A stretch of 12,255 nt of DNA from Bog-756 sp963977795 (GTDB taxonomy: Bacteria; Actinomycetota; Acidimicrobiia; Acidimicrobiales; RAAP-2): the NCBI GenBank assembly GCA_963977795.1, contig CAXBRB010000066.1, positions 1-12,255 of the forward strand. The letters run 5' to 3'. The position numbers and the translations under genes were made by a program. Below the pieces are notes generated by a model. It was not told the DNA's origin. It saw only the letters and a program-made list of their open reading frames with translations, and did not search any database. Below, piece after piece: positions 1-6,137 of the stretch; positions within the stretch are counted from its first letter, which is position 1; each line of letters opens with the position of its first letter.

Positions 1-376
1 GGGCGGCCAGGACGGCCCGGCGGACGTCTTCGTCGACGGTGGCCGTGGCCAGGGCCAGCGCGCCGAGCCGGCGACGGCGCTCCGCCTCGTCCACGGGGGC
101 ACCGTAGATGGGAGCCAGGCGCTCCCACAGCTCGTCCATGGCCACCGGCGGGGCCAGCTCGGCCCGTCCGCCGCCGGGGTCCCTCTGGCGCTCCAGCAGG
201 GCGGCCGGGTGGCGGCCGGCCATGACCTGGGCGGCCACCGTGGCCCCGGCCGAGGTCCCCACGGCCAGCGCAGGAGCGCCCACATCCACGCCGCCGTCGG
301 CCAGGCCGGCCAAGACCCCGGTGTGCCAGGCCACCCCGGCGATCCCGCCGCCCCCGAGCACAAGCGCCGACCTCAC
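1..376 (-). CDS. Patatin-like phospholipase, N-terminal part (runs off the left edge)
   Basis: About 125 residues of the N-terminus are visible. Seen: a glycine-rich oxyanion-hole loop, GGGGIAG at residues 8-14, followed by GTSAG at 40-44 with the presumed nucleophile Ser42. This is the standard first half of a patatin domain (Ser-Asp dyad lipid acyl hydrolase). The dyad Asp, normally in a DGG/DGA motif near the domain end, lies outside the window. Start: GTG at 376-374, chosen because it opens directly on the beta-strand RSALVLGGGG. There is no strong Shine-Dalgarno, and the gene begins 17 nt after the ABC permease stop, so it probably depends on the upstream message. No signal peptide is visible, so a cytoplasmic or membrane-peripheral esterase is expected. 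The family is clear; the lipid substrate is unknown. Confidence 0.85.
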   Translation of the reverse strand, partial: MRSALVLGGGGIAGVAWHTGVLAGLADGGVDVGAPALAVGTSAGATVAAQVMAGRHPAALLERQRDPGGGRAELAPPVAMDELWERLAPIYGAPVDEAERRRRLGALALATATVDEDVRRAVLAA

Positions 377-392
377 GGGGACGCCCGGGCCC

Positions 393-1283
393 TCAGGCGT
401 CCCGATGGACCAGGACCCAGCCAGCCACCACGGCCAGCACGACGGTGTAGCCCACCAGGATGGCGGTGGCGACCCCTGGAGAGAAGTTGGAGGCCTTCGG
501 TGCGGTGGCCAGCATCTGTCCCAGCAGCCCGTCGGGGAGGAAGCGCTCGAGCGCCCGGCTGATGCTGTGGGGGAACAAGCCGACGATGTTCGGGATCACC
601 AGGAGCAGGGCCACGACGATCGCTACGGTGCCGGCGGTGCTCCTCACCAGGAAGCCGATGCTGCAGGACACGCCGGCCATGAGCGCCAAGAAGAGGCCGA
701 TGAGCACGAGGGTCCGCGTCGTCCCAGGATGCCCGATGCCCACGATGGGCACCGCGGCAGCATGGACCTGGTCCGCCAGGGTCGACCCGGCTGGGAGCGG
801 CTTGCTCCCGGAGGCGGCCAGCACCAGCTGGCCGATGAAGAACGAGGCGAACAGAACGACCTCGGACACGATCACGACGACGGCGACGACCACGATCGAC
901 TTGGCGGCGAGCACGGTGGTCCGTCGGGGCATGCAGGACAGGGTGTTCCGCATGGCGCCGGAACCGTACTCTGCGGTCACGATCAGTGCGCCGAGCACGC
1001 CCACCACGACCTCGCCGACGAGCAGCACCCCGATGCTGCTGAAGGTGGTCTGATCGAACGAGCCCCGCTCCGTCGATCCCAGGTGCGCCCACTGACTGGC
1101 CTCGATGGCCAGGATCAGGACCGAGAGGCCGATCCCGACCACGGTCATGACGATCAGGCACACCCACGTCGAGCGCATGGTGCGGAACTTCGTCCACTCC
1201 GACGCCACCGCCTCCCGTAGCCCCGCTTTCGATCGAGGGGGCTCGGTGAGCGCTGGACTCCGCCCGGCGGCTGCATCGGTCAT
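393..1283 (-). CDS. ABC-2 type transporter permease subunit
   Basis: A 296-residue integral membrane protein with about six hydrophobic segments, near residues 40-60, 83-103, 128-156, 190-212, 215-236 and 269-292. A basic cytoplasmic N-terminal stretch (SEWTKFRTMRSTW, 28-40) precedes the first one. The segment AEYGSGAMRNTL (104-115) after the second helix resembles the EYxxGTIRxTL motif common in actinobacterial ABC-2 permeases. The ATG start overlaps the stop of the ATPase gene (ATGA at 1283-1280), so the two subunits are translationally coupled and should form one exporter-type transporter (two permeases and two ATPases per complex). Substrate is not predictable; drug, lipid or peptide export are typical for the family. 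It is not an ECF biotin importer, despite the biotin genes upstream. Confidence 0.9.
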   Translation of the reverse strand: MTDAAAGRSPALTEPPRSKAGLREAVASEWTKFRTMRSTWVCLIVMTVVGIGLSVLILAIEASQWAHLGSTERGSFDQTTFSSIGVLLVGEVVVGVLGALIVTAEYGSGAMRNTLSCMPRRTTVLAAKSIVVVAVVVIVSEVVLFASFFIGQLVLAASGSKPLPAGSTLADQVHAAAVPIVGIGHPGTTRTLVLIGLFLALMAGVSCSIGFLVRSTAGTVAIVVALLLVIPNIVGLFPHSISRALERFLPDGLLGQMLATAPKASNFSPGVATAILVGYTVVLAVVAGWVLVHRDA

Positions 1284-2221
1284 CCGCCCGCCCCCTGCGT
1301 GCCGCCCCCGAGACGGGAATCCGGCGGGTGGTAGTCGGCGGCATCCGAGGTGAGCTCCACGAAGACGTCCTCCAAGCTGGCCTTCTGCGTCCGCAGCTCG
1401 TGGACGGCCACCCCGGCGGCGAAGGCCACGTCCCCGACACGAGTGGCGTCGGACCCGGACACCACGAGGGCACCGTCGTCCCCCGGTGCTGCCCGCAGGC
1501 CGGCAGCACCCAGGGCAGCGGCCAGCCGCTCGGTGTCAGACCCTCGGACCACCACGGTGGCCTCGGTGTTGGACGCGATGAAGTCGTCCACGGTGGTGTC
1601 GGCGATGAGCTTGCCCTGGCCGATGACCACGAGGTCGGTGGCGGTCTGCGCCATCTCGCTCATGAGGTGGCTCGAGAAGAAGACGGTCCGACCCTCGCCG
1701 GCCAGCGAGCGCAGGAGGTTGCGGACCCAGACGATCCCTTGGGGATCGAGGCCGTTGATGGGCTCGTCGAAGATGAGCACTCCCGGGTCTCCCAGCAGTG
1801 CTCCGGCGATACCGAGGCGCTGGCTCATCCCGAGCGAGAACTTGCCCACCGCCCGACCGGCCACGCCGTCGAGGCCGACCATGCCCAGCACCTCATCCAC
1901 CCTGGCCCGGGGGATGGCACTGGTCTGGGCCATGGCCCGCAGGTGGGCACGGGCCGACCGGCCGGGGTGCACGGCCTTGGCGTCGAGGAGCGCGCCCACC
2001 TCCCGCAGCGGCCACCGGAGGTCGTGCATCGGCGACCCGCCGATGGTCACCGTCCCAGCCGTCGGACGGTCCAGGCCCATGACCATGCGCAGGGTGGTGG
2101 ACTTGCCGGCCCCGTTGGGTCCGAGGAAACCGGTGACCACGCCGGGCCGCACCTCGAAGGTCAGCCCGTCGACGGCCCGCACGGAGCCGTACGCCTTGGT
2201 CAGCTGCGACGCCGCGATCAC
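1280..2221 (-). CDS. ABC transporter ATP-binding protein
   Basis: A 313-residue ATPase of the ABC-2 exporter class. Seen: Walker A GPNGAGKST at 34-42, ABC signature SLGMSQR at 129-135 (in place of LSGGQ), Walker B VLIFDE at 148-153 followed by PINGLDP, and the H-loop histidine in SSHLMSE at 183-189. The Q-loop region reads GALLDAKAVHPGRSAR, without the usual glutamine. This variant, together with the LGMSQR signature, is typical of actinobacterial drug/lantibiotic-exporter-like ATPases. A C-terminal extension of roughly 90 residues ends with the KASLEDVFVELT segment common to this class. Start: GTG at 2221-2219, preceded by GGAGGT. The gene begins 30 nt after bioD and overlaps the permease gene by 4 bases. 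Substrate unknown. Confidence 0.93.
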   Translation of the reverse strand: MIAASQLTKAYGSVRAVDGLTFEVRPGVVTGFLGPNGAGKSTTLRMVMGLDRPTAGTVTIGGSPMHDLRWPLREVGALLDAKAVHPGRSARAHLRAMAQTSAIPRARVDEVLGMVGLDGVAGRAVGKFSLGMSQRLGIAGALLGDPGVLIFDEPINGLDPQGIVWVRNLLRSLAGEGRTVFFSSHLMSEMAQTATDLVVIGQGKLIADTTVDDFIASNTEATVVVRGSDTERLAAALGAAGLRAAPGDDGALVVSGSDATRVGDVAFAAGVAVHELRTQKASLEDVFVELTSDAADYHPPDSRLGGGTQGAGG

Positions 2222-2224
2222 CGG

Positions 2225-2230
2225 ACCTCC
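2225..2230 (-). promoter_or_regulatory. Shine-Dalgarno of the ABC ATPase gene
   Basis: GGAGGT lies 3 nt before the GTG start at 2221 (minus strand). Spacing is short but the match is perfect. It supports the GTG start and gives the ABC genes their own ribosome entry within the putative bio transcript. Confidence 0.6.
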
Positions 2231-2251
2231 GCTCCGATCACGGGAGGCATC

Positions 2252-2953
2252 CTACGGATGGCGTGGCGGGGGTTCCAGCATCCGCCCCGACAGCGAATCC
2301 ACGTCCATCGGGAGGCAGGCCACCTCGAGGCCGCACCGGCTGGCCAGCCAGTCCCGGTTGCGCCGGTGGACCTCGTGGTCCCCGTCGTAGCGGTTGAGGG
2401 CCACCACCACCGGCGCCGGCCGGCCGTCGGGGGCGGGCACCCCGGCCAGGGCCTCGACGCAGAGGCGCACGCTGTTGACGGTCCCCAGGCCGGCGTCGGC
2501 CACCAGGAGCACCAGGTCGGGGGCGAGCAGGCGGCCGAGGTCGACGGCGTCCCCGTCATCGGCCTGGGGGGAGCGGACCCCGCCCGCCGTCTCCACCAGC
2601 CCGACGGCGACCTGGTCGTCCGGCCAGACCAGCTCGTCCACCAGCTCGGCCACGGTGAAGGGGGCGAGGCCCAGGGAGTCGGCGGCCATCGGGGGTGCCA
2701 TGGCCCGGGGGTAGGCGCGGGACGGCAGGCAGACGGCCTCGGGCGGTTCACCGGTGGCCCCAGCCAGGACCTCGGCGTCGGTGGGGCCGCCCAGGACGGT
2801 GCCGTGGTGGTCGACGTCGAAGGACTGCGCCGGCTTACGGGCGGCCACCCGGACTCCCCCGGCGGCCAGCGCGGCCAGGAGATGGGCCCCCACCCAGGTC
2901 TTGCCAACCTCGGTCCCCGTGCCGCAGACCAGCACCACCCGCTCAGGCCGCAC
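2252..2953 (-). CDS. bioD: Dethiobiotin synthase
   Basis: A 233-residue enzyme that closes the ureido ring of 7,8-diaminopelargonate (DAPA) with CO2 and ATP to give dethiobiotin, the penultimate biotin step, in the cytoplasm. Seen: the P-loop GTGTEVGKT at residues 11-19 near the N-terminus, exactly as in BioD; KP at 40-41, matching the conserved lysine-proline after the first helix; and VETAGGVRSP at 120-129, matching the VEGAGG substrate/Mg loop. Length is close to that usual for BioD (about 225). An in-frame ATG exists at 3007, but the GTG at 2953-2951 is preferred: it has a strong Shine-Dalgarno and places the P-loop correctly. It overlaps the 3' end of bioF by 11 bases, which implies coupled translation. 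The VETAGG variant of the loop is slightly unusual. Confidence 0.92.
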   Translation of the reverse strand: MRPERVVLVCGTGTEVGKTWVGAHLLAALAAGGVRVAARKPAQSFDVDHHGTVLGGPTDAEVLAGATGEPPEAVCLPSRAYPRAMAPPMAADSLGLAPFTVAELVDELVWPDDQVAVGLVETAGGVRSPQADDGDAVDLGRLLAPDLVLLVADAGLGTVNSVRLCVEALAGVPAPDGRPAPVVVALNRYDGDHEVHRRNRDWLASRCGLEVACLPMDVDSLSGRMLEPPPRHP

Positions 2954-4166
2954 CGCGACCTCCTCCCCCGGCGGCCGCCACGGGAACCCCGGGCGCCGCC
3001 GTCGCACCCAGGCGTGCCAGGCCGCCGAGCAGCCGGCCGACCTGGGCGTCGGTGTGGGTGGCCGAGAGGGTGATGCGCAGCCGCGACGTGCCCGGGGCCA
3101 CGGTGGGGGGCCGGATGGCCGGCACCCACAGGCCCTCGGCTAGGAGCGCCTCGGAGGCGGCCAGGGCCCGGGCCTCGTCCCCGAGCACCACCGGCACGAT
3201 GGGCGACGGGTGGTCGGCCAGGCCCACCGCCCCGGCCACCGACGCCACCCGGTCGGCCAGGCGGGCCCGGAGGGCCGCCCCCTCGGTCGAGCGCACGACC
3301 CCGAGGGCGGCCAGGGCGGCCCCGGCGTCGGCCGGGGTGGGGGCCGTGGTGAAGATGTAGGGACGGGCCCGGTTGACCAGCAGCTCGACGGCCCGTCGGG
3401 GCCCGGCCACGAACCCCCCCAGGGCGCCCAGGGCCTTGGACAGGGTGCCCACCCGCAGGACCACCGGGCCTCCCGGCGGGGACTCGGGGACCTCGGGCTC
3501 GAGGACGGCGTGGGCCTCGTCGAGGACCACCAGGGCGCCCCGCCGGCCGGCCACATCCAGGAGGCCGGCCACATCGGCGGCGTCCCCGTCCATGGAGAAC
3601 ACCGTGTCGGACACCACCACGGCACGGCCGGCGGCGGCGGCCAGGGCCCGGTCCAGGGCGCCGAGGTCGCCGTGGGGGAAGATCCGGACCTCGGCACGGG
3701 CCAGGCGGCACCCGTCGATGATGGAGGCGTGGTTCAGCTCGTCGGAGCAGACGACCACCCCGGGTCCTGCGAGGACCGAGAGGACCGAGAGGTTGGCGGC
3801 GAACCCGGTCGGGAACAGCACGGCCCGCTCGGTCCCCCGCCAGTCGGCCAGGGCCTCCTCGAGGGCGTGGTGGACGGGACGGGAGCCGGTGACGAGGCGT
3901 GAGGCGCCCGACCCGGCCCCCCACCGCTCCAGGGCGGCCCGGGCGCCGGCCACCACGGCCGGATGGGTGCTGAGCCCGAGGTAGTCGTTGGAGGCGAAGG
4001 AGACCACGTCGGGGGAGACCAGGTCGCCGGCGTGGCCGTGGAGGTCGCCGGCGTGGCCGTCGGCATCGAAGGCCCGGGGGGCCCGCCACCGACCGGCTGC
4101 CTCGACCTCGGCGCAGGCCGCCTCGATCCACCCGGCCCACCCGCCCCCCTGCGGGCCGTCGGTCAT
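2943..4166 (-). CDS. bioF: 8-amino-7-oxononanoate synthase (KAPA synthase)
   Basis: A 407-residue PLP enzyme of the alpha-oxoamine synthase family. It condenses a pimeloyl thioester with L-alanine, releasing CO2, to make KAPA. Seen: FASNDYLGL at 57-65, GSGASRLVTGS at 85-95, LNHAS with the ring-stacking His146, SDTVFSMDGD at 186-195, the PLP-binding Asp216 and His219 in DEAHA, and the Schiff-base lysine Lys244 in TLSKALGALGG. The usual DEAH-x-TGVLG loop is altered and shortened (DEAHAVLEPE). The N-terminus carries a 7-residue tandem duplication, HAGDL(HG)HAGDL at 38-49. Start: ATG at 4166-4164, overlapping the bioA stop by 4 bases (ATGA), so translation is coupled to bioA. The same frame is open far upstream over bioA, but only this start fits the family. 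A close alpha-oxoamine synthase (e.g. 2-amino-3-ketobutyrate CoA ligase) is excluded by the bioA/bioD neighbours. Confidence 0.93.
   Translation of the reverse strand: MTDGPQGGGWAGWIEAACAEVEAAGRWRAPRAFDADGHAGDLHGHAGDLVSPDVVSFASNDYLGLSTHPAVVAGARAALERWGAGSGASRLVTGSRPVHHALEEALADWRGTERAVLFPTGFAANLSVLSVLAGPGVVVCSDELNHASIIDGCRLARAEVRIFPHGDLGALDRALAAAAGRAVVVSDTVFSMDGDAADVAGLLDVAGRRGALVVLDEAHAVLEPEVPESPPGGPVVLRVGTLSKALGALGGFVAGPRRAVELLVNRARPYIFTTAPTPADAGAALAALGVVRSTEGAALRARLADRVASVAGAVGLADHPSPIVPVVLGDEARALAASEALLAEGLWVPAIRPPTVAPGTSRLRITLSATHTDAQVGRLLGGLARLGATAAPGVPVAAAGGGGRGAA
2959..2964 (-). promoter_or_regulatory. Shine-Dalgarno that fixes the bioD start
   Basis: AGGAGG (minus strand, within a longer GGGGGAGGAGG) lies 5 nt before GTG at 2953, inside the end of bioF. 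The upstream in-frame ATG at 3007 lacks a comparable site, so this element decides the start. Confidence 0.7.
4021..4060. repeat. In-frame 21-bp tandem duplication inside bioF
   Basis: A 19-bp identical unit occurs at 4021-4039 and 4042-4060 (period 21). It encodes a duplicated seven-residue piece (GHAGDLH then GHAGDL) between the N-terminal helix and the SFASNDYLGL strand. Being a multiple of three, it keeps the frame. Confidence 0.85.
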
Positions 4167-5500
4167 GGGCGCGTCCCGTCCTCGGCAACCACGTCGTCCA
4201 GGGCGGCGCAGAGGACGTCGACCACCCGGTCCAGCTCGTCGGCCGTCGAGGTGAGCGGGGGCATGAGGACGACCACATCGCCCAGCGGCCGCAGCAGCAC
4301 GCCCCGGCGCACCGCCCCGGCGCACACCCGCCGGCCCCAGCGGACGGCACCGCCCGGCGGCGCCAGCTCGATCCCGCACATCAGCCCCAGGCGCCGGACC
4401 TCGGCCACCCCGGGGCGGCCGGCCACCTGCTCGTCGAGCCGGCGGCCCAGGTGGGCGGCGACGTTGGTGACGTGGGCCAGCACGTCCTGTTCGTCCAGGA
4501 GCTGCATGTGGCGGAGGGCCACGGCGCAGGCCAGGGCGTTCCCCCCGTAGGAGTGGCCGTGGTAGAAGGTCGCCTCGCCCAGGTCGGCCCCGTAGAAGCC
4601 CTCGTAGACGGGCCGGGTGACCACAGTGGCCGACAGGGGGAGGTAGCCCCCGCTGATCCCCTTGCCCAGGCAGACCATGTCGGGGCGGAAGTCCGGGCCG
4701 ACCCACTCGGAGGCGAAGAGGCGGCCGGTGCGGCCGAACCCGGTGGCCACCTCGTCGCAGATCAGCAGGACGCCGTGCGCCGCGCACGCCGCCCCCAGGC
4801 GGGCCAGGTCCTCGGGCCGGCCGACCAGCATGCCCGAGGCCCCCTGGACCAGGGGCTCGACGACCACGGCGGCCAGCTCGTCGGCGTGGGCGGCCACGGC
4901 GGCCACCGCCTGGTCGGCCCAGTCCGGATCGGCGTATCCGGGGGTGCGCAGCACCGGGAAGCGCAGGGGATCGAACACCGTGGTGCCGAACCCCCCGTCG
5001 CCCAGGGAGAGGGCCCCCACGGTGTCCCCGTGGTAGGCGTCGCCCAGGGCCAGGAAGCGGTTCCGCTCGGGCCGGCCCACGTTGACCCAGTACTGGAAGG
5101 CCACCTTGAGGGCCTGCTCCACGGCGACCGCGCCGTCGGAGCCGAAGAGGACGTGGCCGTCGCGCACCGGGGCCACGGCAGCCAGCGCCTCGGCAAACTC
5201 GATCACCGGCCGGCTCCCGTTGCCCAGCAGGGTGGCATGGGCCACCCGGCCCAGCTGGTCGACCACGGCGGCGTCGAGCTCGGGCACCCGATGGCCCAGC
5301 GTCGTGACCCACAGGGAGGAGATGGCGTCGAAGTAGCGGTTCCCGTCGACGTCGATGAGCTCCCGGCCCTCGGCCCGCTCCACCACCACCGGGGCGTTGC
5401 CCGCGTAGGCGGCCATCTGGGTGAAGCCGTGCCACACCACGGCGGCGTCGCGCTCGACCCAGGGGCGCACCGGGGTCCGGTCGTCGTCCACCTCGCTCAT
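4163..5500 (-). CDS. bioA: Adenosylmethionine (or lysine)-8-amino-7-oxononanoate aminotransferase
   Basis: A 445-residue class III PLP aminotransferase that converts KAPA to DAPA. Seen: WHGFTQM at 23-29 (the WHPFTQM substrate motif with Pro replaced by Gly), GSDGAVAVE at 120-128 (PLP phosphate loop), AYHGDT at 155-160, the PLP Asp249 in DEVATGFGRTG (249-259), the Schiff-base lysine Lys280 in LGKGISGGYLPLSAT, and FYHGHSYGGNALACA at 312-326. Many stretches (DQLGRVAHATLLG, FQYWVN, FLALGDAYHGDTVGA, HGHSYGGN) look more like the Bacillus BioA/BioK branch than E. coli BioA. Start: ATG at 5500-5498 with AGGGG just upstream; a longer in-frame opening exists but lies over the divergent ribC gene. First gene of the bioA-bioF-bioD run, with a 4-base overlap into bioF. 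Confidence 0.93.
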   Translation of the reverse strand: MSEVDDDRTPVRPWVERDAAVVWHGFTQMAAYAGNAPVVVERAEGRELIDVDGNRYFDAISSLWVTTLGHRVPELDAAVVDQLGRVAHATLLGNGSRPVIEFAEALAAVAPVRDGHVLFGSDGAVAVEQALKVAFQYWVNVGRPERNRFLALGDAYHGDTVGALSLGDGGFGTTVFDPLRFPVLRTPGYADPDWADQAVAAVAAHADELAAVVVEPLVQGASGMLVGRPEDLARLGAACAAHGVLLICDEVATGFGRTGRLFASEWVGPDFRPDMVCLGKGISGGYLPLSATVVTRPVYEGFYGADLGEATFYHGHSYGGNALACAVALRHMQLLDEQDVLAHVTNVAAHLGRRLDEQVAGRPGVAEVRRLGLMCGIELAPPGGAVRWGRRVCAGAVRRGVLLRPLGDVVVLMPPLTSTADELDRVVDVLCAALDDVVAEDGTRP

Positions 5501-5514
5501 CGCCCCTGAGTCTT

Positions 5515-5547
5515 GCCGACCGGCCCCGGGGGGGCGAACCGGTCGGC
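5515..5547. repeat. Inverted repeat between bioA and ribC
   Basis: A perfect 9-bp inverted repeat, GCCGACCGG (5515-5523) and CCGGTCGGC (5539-5547), with a 15-nt spacer. It lies 15-47 bp upstream of the bioA start, in the 112-bp divergent region. A second perfect 8-bp pair, GGCCCGGG (5545-5552) and CCCGGGCC (5559-5566), overlaps its right arm. Position suits an operator or mRNA hairpin controlling bioA, but such palindromes arise easily at this GC content. I see no clear -10 for bioA and no recognisable FMN riboswitch here. Confidence 0.4.
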
Positions 5548-5600
5548 CCGGGGGCCGGCCCGGGCCCTGGCGGGCCCGATCGGCGGACGAGGGCAGCCGG

Positions 5601-5606
5601 TAATCT
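5601..5606 (+). promoter_or_regulatory. Candidate -10 element (TAATCT) of a leaderless ribC promoter
   Basis: TAATCT fits TANNNT and sits 6 nt before the ribC ATG (5613), so transcription would begin at or next to the start codon. There is no Shine-Dalgarno in the gap. No good -35 hexamer is evident, which is common in GC-rich actinobacteria. Four other genes in the window share this arrangement. Confidence 0.6.
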
Positions 5607-5612
5607 GGGCGC

Positions 5613-6089
5613 ATGGACCGCATCGGCATCGTCGACACCATGTTCGCCCGCTTCGACATGGGGGCCGAGGCCGTCGACGAGCTCGAGTCGTGCCCGGGCC
5701 ACGGCACGACGTTCGAGATCGTGCGCCGGACCGTCCCCGGGTTCAAGGACCTCGGGGTGGCCTGCAAGCGCCTCATCGAGCAGGAGGGCTGCGCCATCGT
5801 GGTGGCCCTCGGCATGCCCGGCCGGGCCCCCATCGACCAGCAGTGCGCCCACGAGGCCGCCCAGGGCATCATGCTGGCCCAGCTCCTCACCTCGACCCAC
5901 ATCCTCGAGGTCTTCGTCCACGAGAACGAGGAGGAGGACCCGGCCGACCTGGCGCCGGTCTGCGTCAACCGGGCCCGCAAGCACGCCCGTAACGCCTACT
6001 GGATGCTGTACGAGCCCGAGCAGCTGTCCCGGCGGGCCGGCCAGGGCGTGCGCCAGGGCTACGAGGACGCCGGGCCCATCCCCGTCTGA
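5613..6089 (+). CDS. ribC: Riboflavin synthase, archaeal type
   Basis: A 158-residue protein recognisable as the archaeal pentameric riboflavin synthase, which dismutates two 6,7-dimethyl-8-ribityllumazine into riboflavin plus a pyrimidinedione. This family is related to lumazine synthase and is unrelated to the trimeric bacterial RibE with its two barrels. Seen: GIVDTMFARFDM at 5-16, the run IVRRTVPGFKDLGVACKRL at 36-54, EGCAIVVALGMPG at 58-70, CAHEAAQGIMLAQL at 78-91, HILEVFVHE at 96-104, and the C-terminal RAGQGVRQGYEDAGP at 141-155. All of these match the archaeal consensus almost word for word, and length is as usual for the family (about 155). Start ATG fits the N-terminus of the family; it appears leaderless. 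It is divergent from bioA and ends 48 nt before the convergent acyl-CoA dehydrogenase. No other rib gene is in the window, so it stands alone. Confidence 0.93.
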   Translation: MDRIGIVDTMFARFDMGAEAVDELESCPGHGTTFEIVRRTVPGFKDLGVACKRLIEQEGCAIVVALGMPGRAPIDQQCAHEAAQGIMLAQLLTSTHILEVFVHENEEEDPADLAPVCVNRARKHARNAYWMLYEPEQLSRRAGQGVRQGYEDAGPIPV

Positions 6090-6114
6090 CGCAGCACGAC
6101 AGGACGCGCCGCCA

Positions 6115-6131
6115 GGCCGGCAGTGCCGGCC
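6115..6131. terminator. Hairpin between convergent ribC and acyl-CoA dehydrogenase genes
   Basis: GGCCGGC (6115-6121), loop AGT, GCCGGCC (6125-6131): a perfect 7-bp stem with a 3-nt loop in the 48-nt gap between two convergent stop codons. There is no T-tract on either side, so it could serve both genes only as a non-canonical (L-shaped) bidirectional terminator. Confidence 0.5.
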
Positions 6132-6137
6132 GGCCGC

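Noticed and set aside
393..2221. ABC genes as a biotin importer (BioMNY/ECF)
   Set aside because: The permease has the ABC-2 exporter layout and the ATPase is of the drug-exporter class; there is no BioY-like S-component or BioN-like T-component.
1328..3073. Plus-strand open frame of 581 codons opposite the ABC ATPase and bioD
   Set aside because: The minus strand holds intact Walker motifs and BioD motifs; the plus-strand translation is a His/Gly/Asp-rich antisense artefact.
3734..4066. Short overlapping minus-strand frames within bioF as separate genes
   Set aside because: They are Pro/Ser/Thr/Trp-rich shadows of the bioF codons with no start signals of their own.
5501..5612. FMN riboswitch ahead of ribC
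   Set aside because: The region lacks the conserved RFN element sequence, is too short for one plus a promoter, and ribC appears leaderless.
4167..5984. bioF frame open upstream for about 600 codons across bioA and ribC
   Set aside because: Translation is Arg/Gly/Pro-rich shadow sequence in another frame of bioA; BioF begins at 4166.
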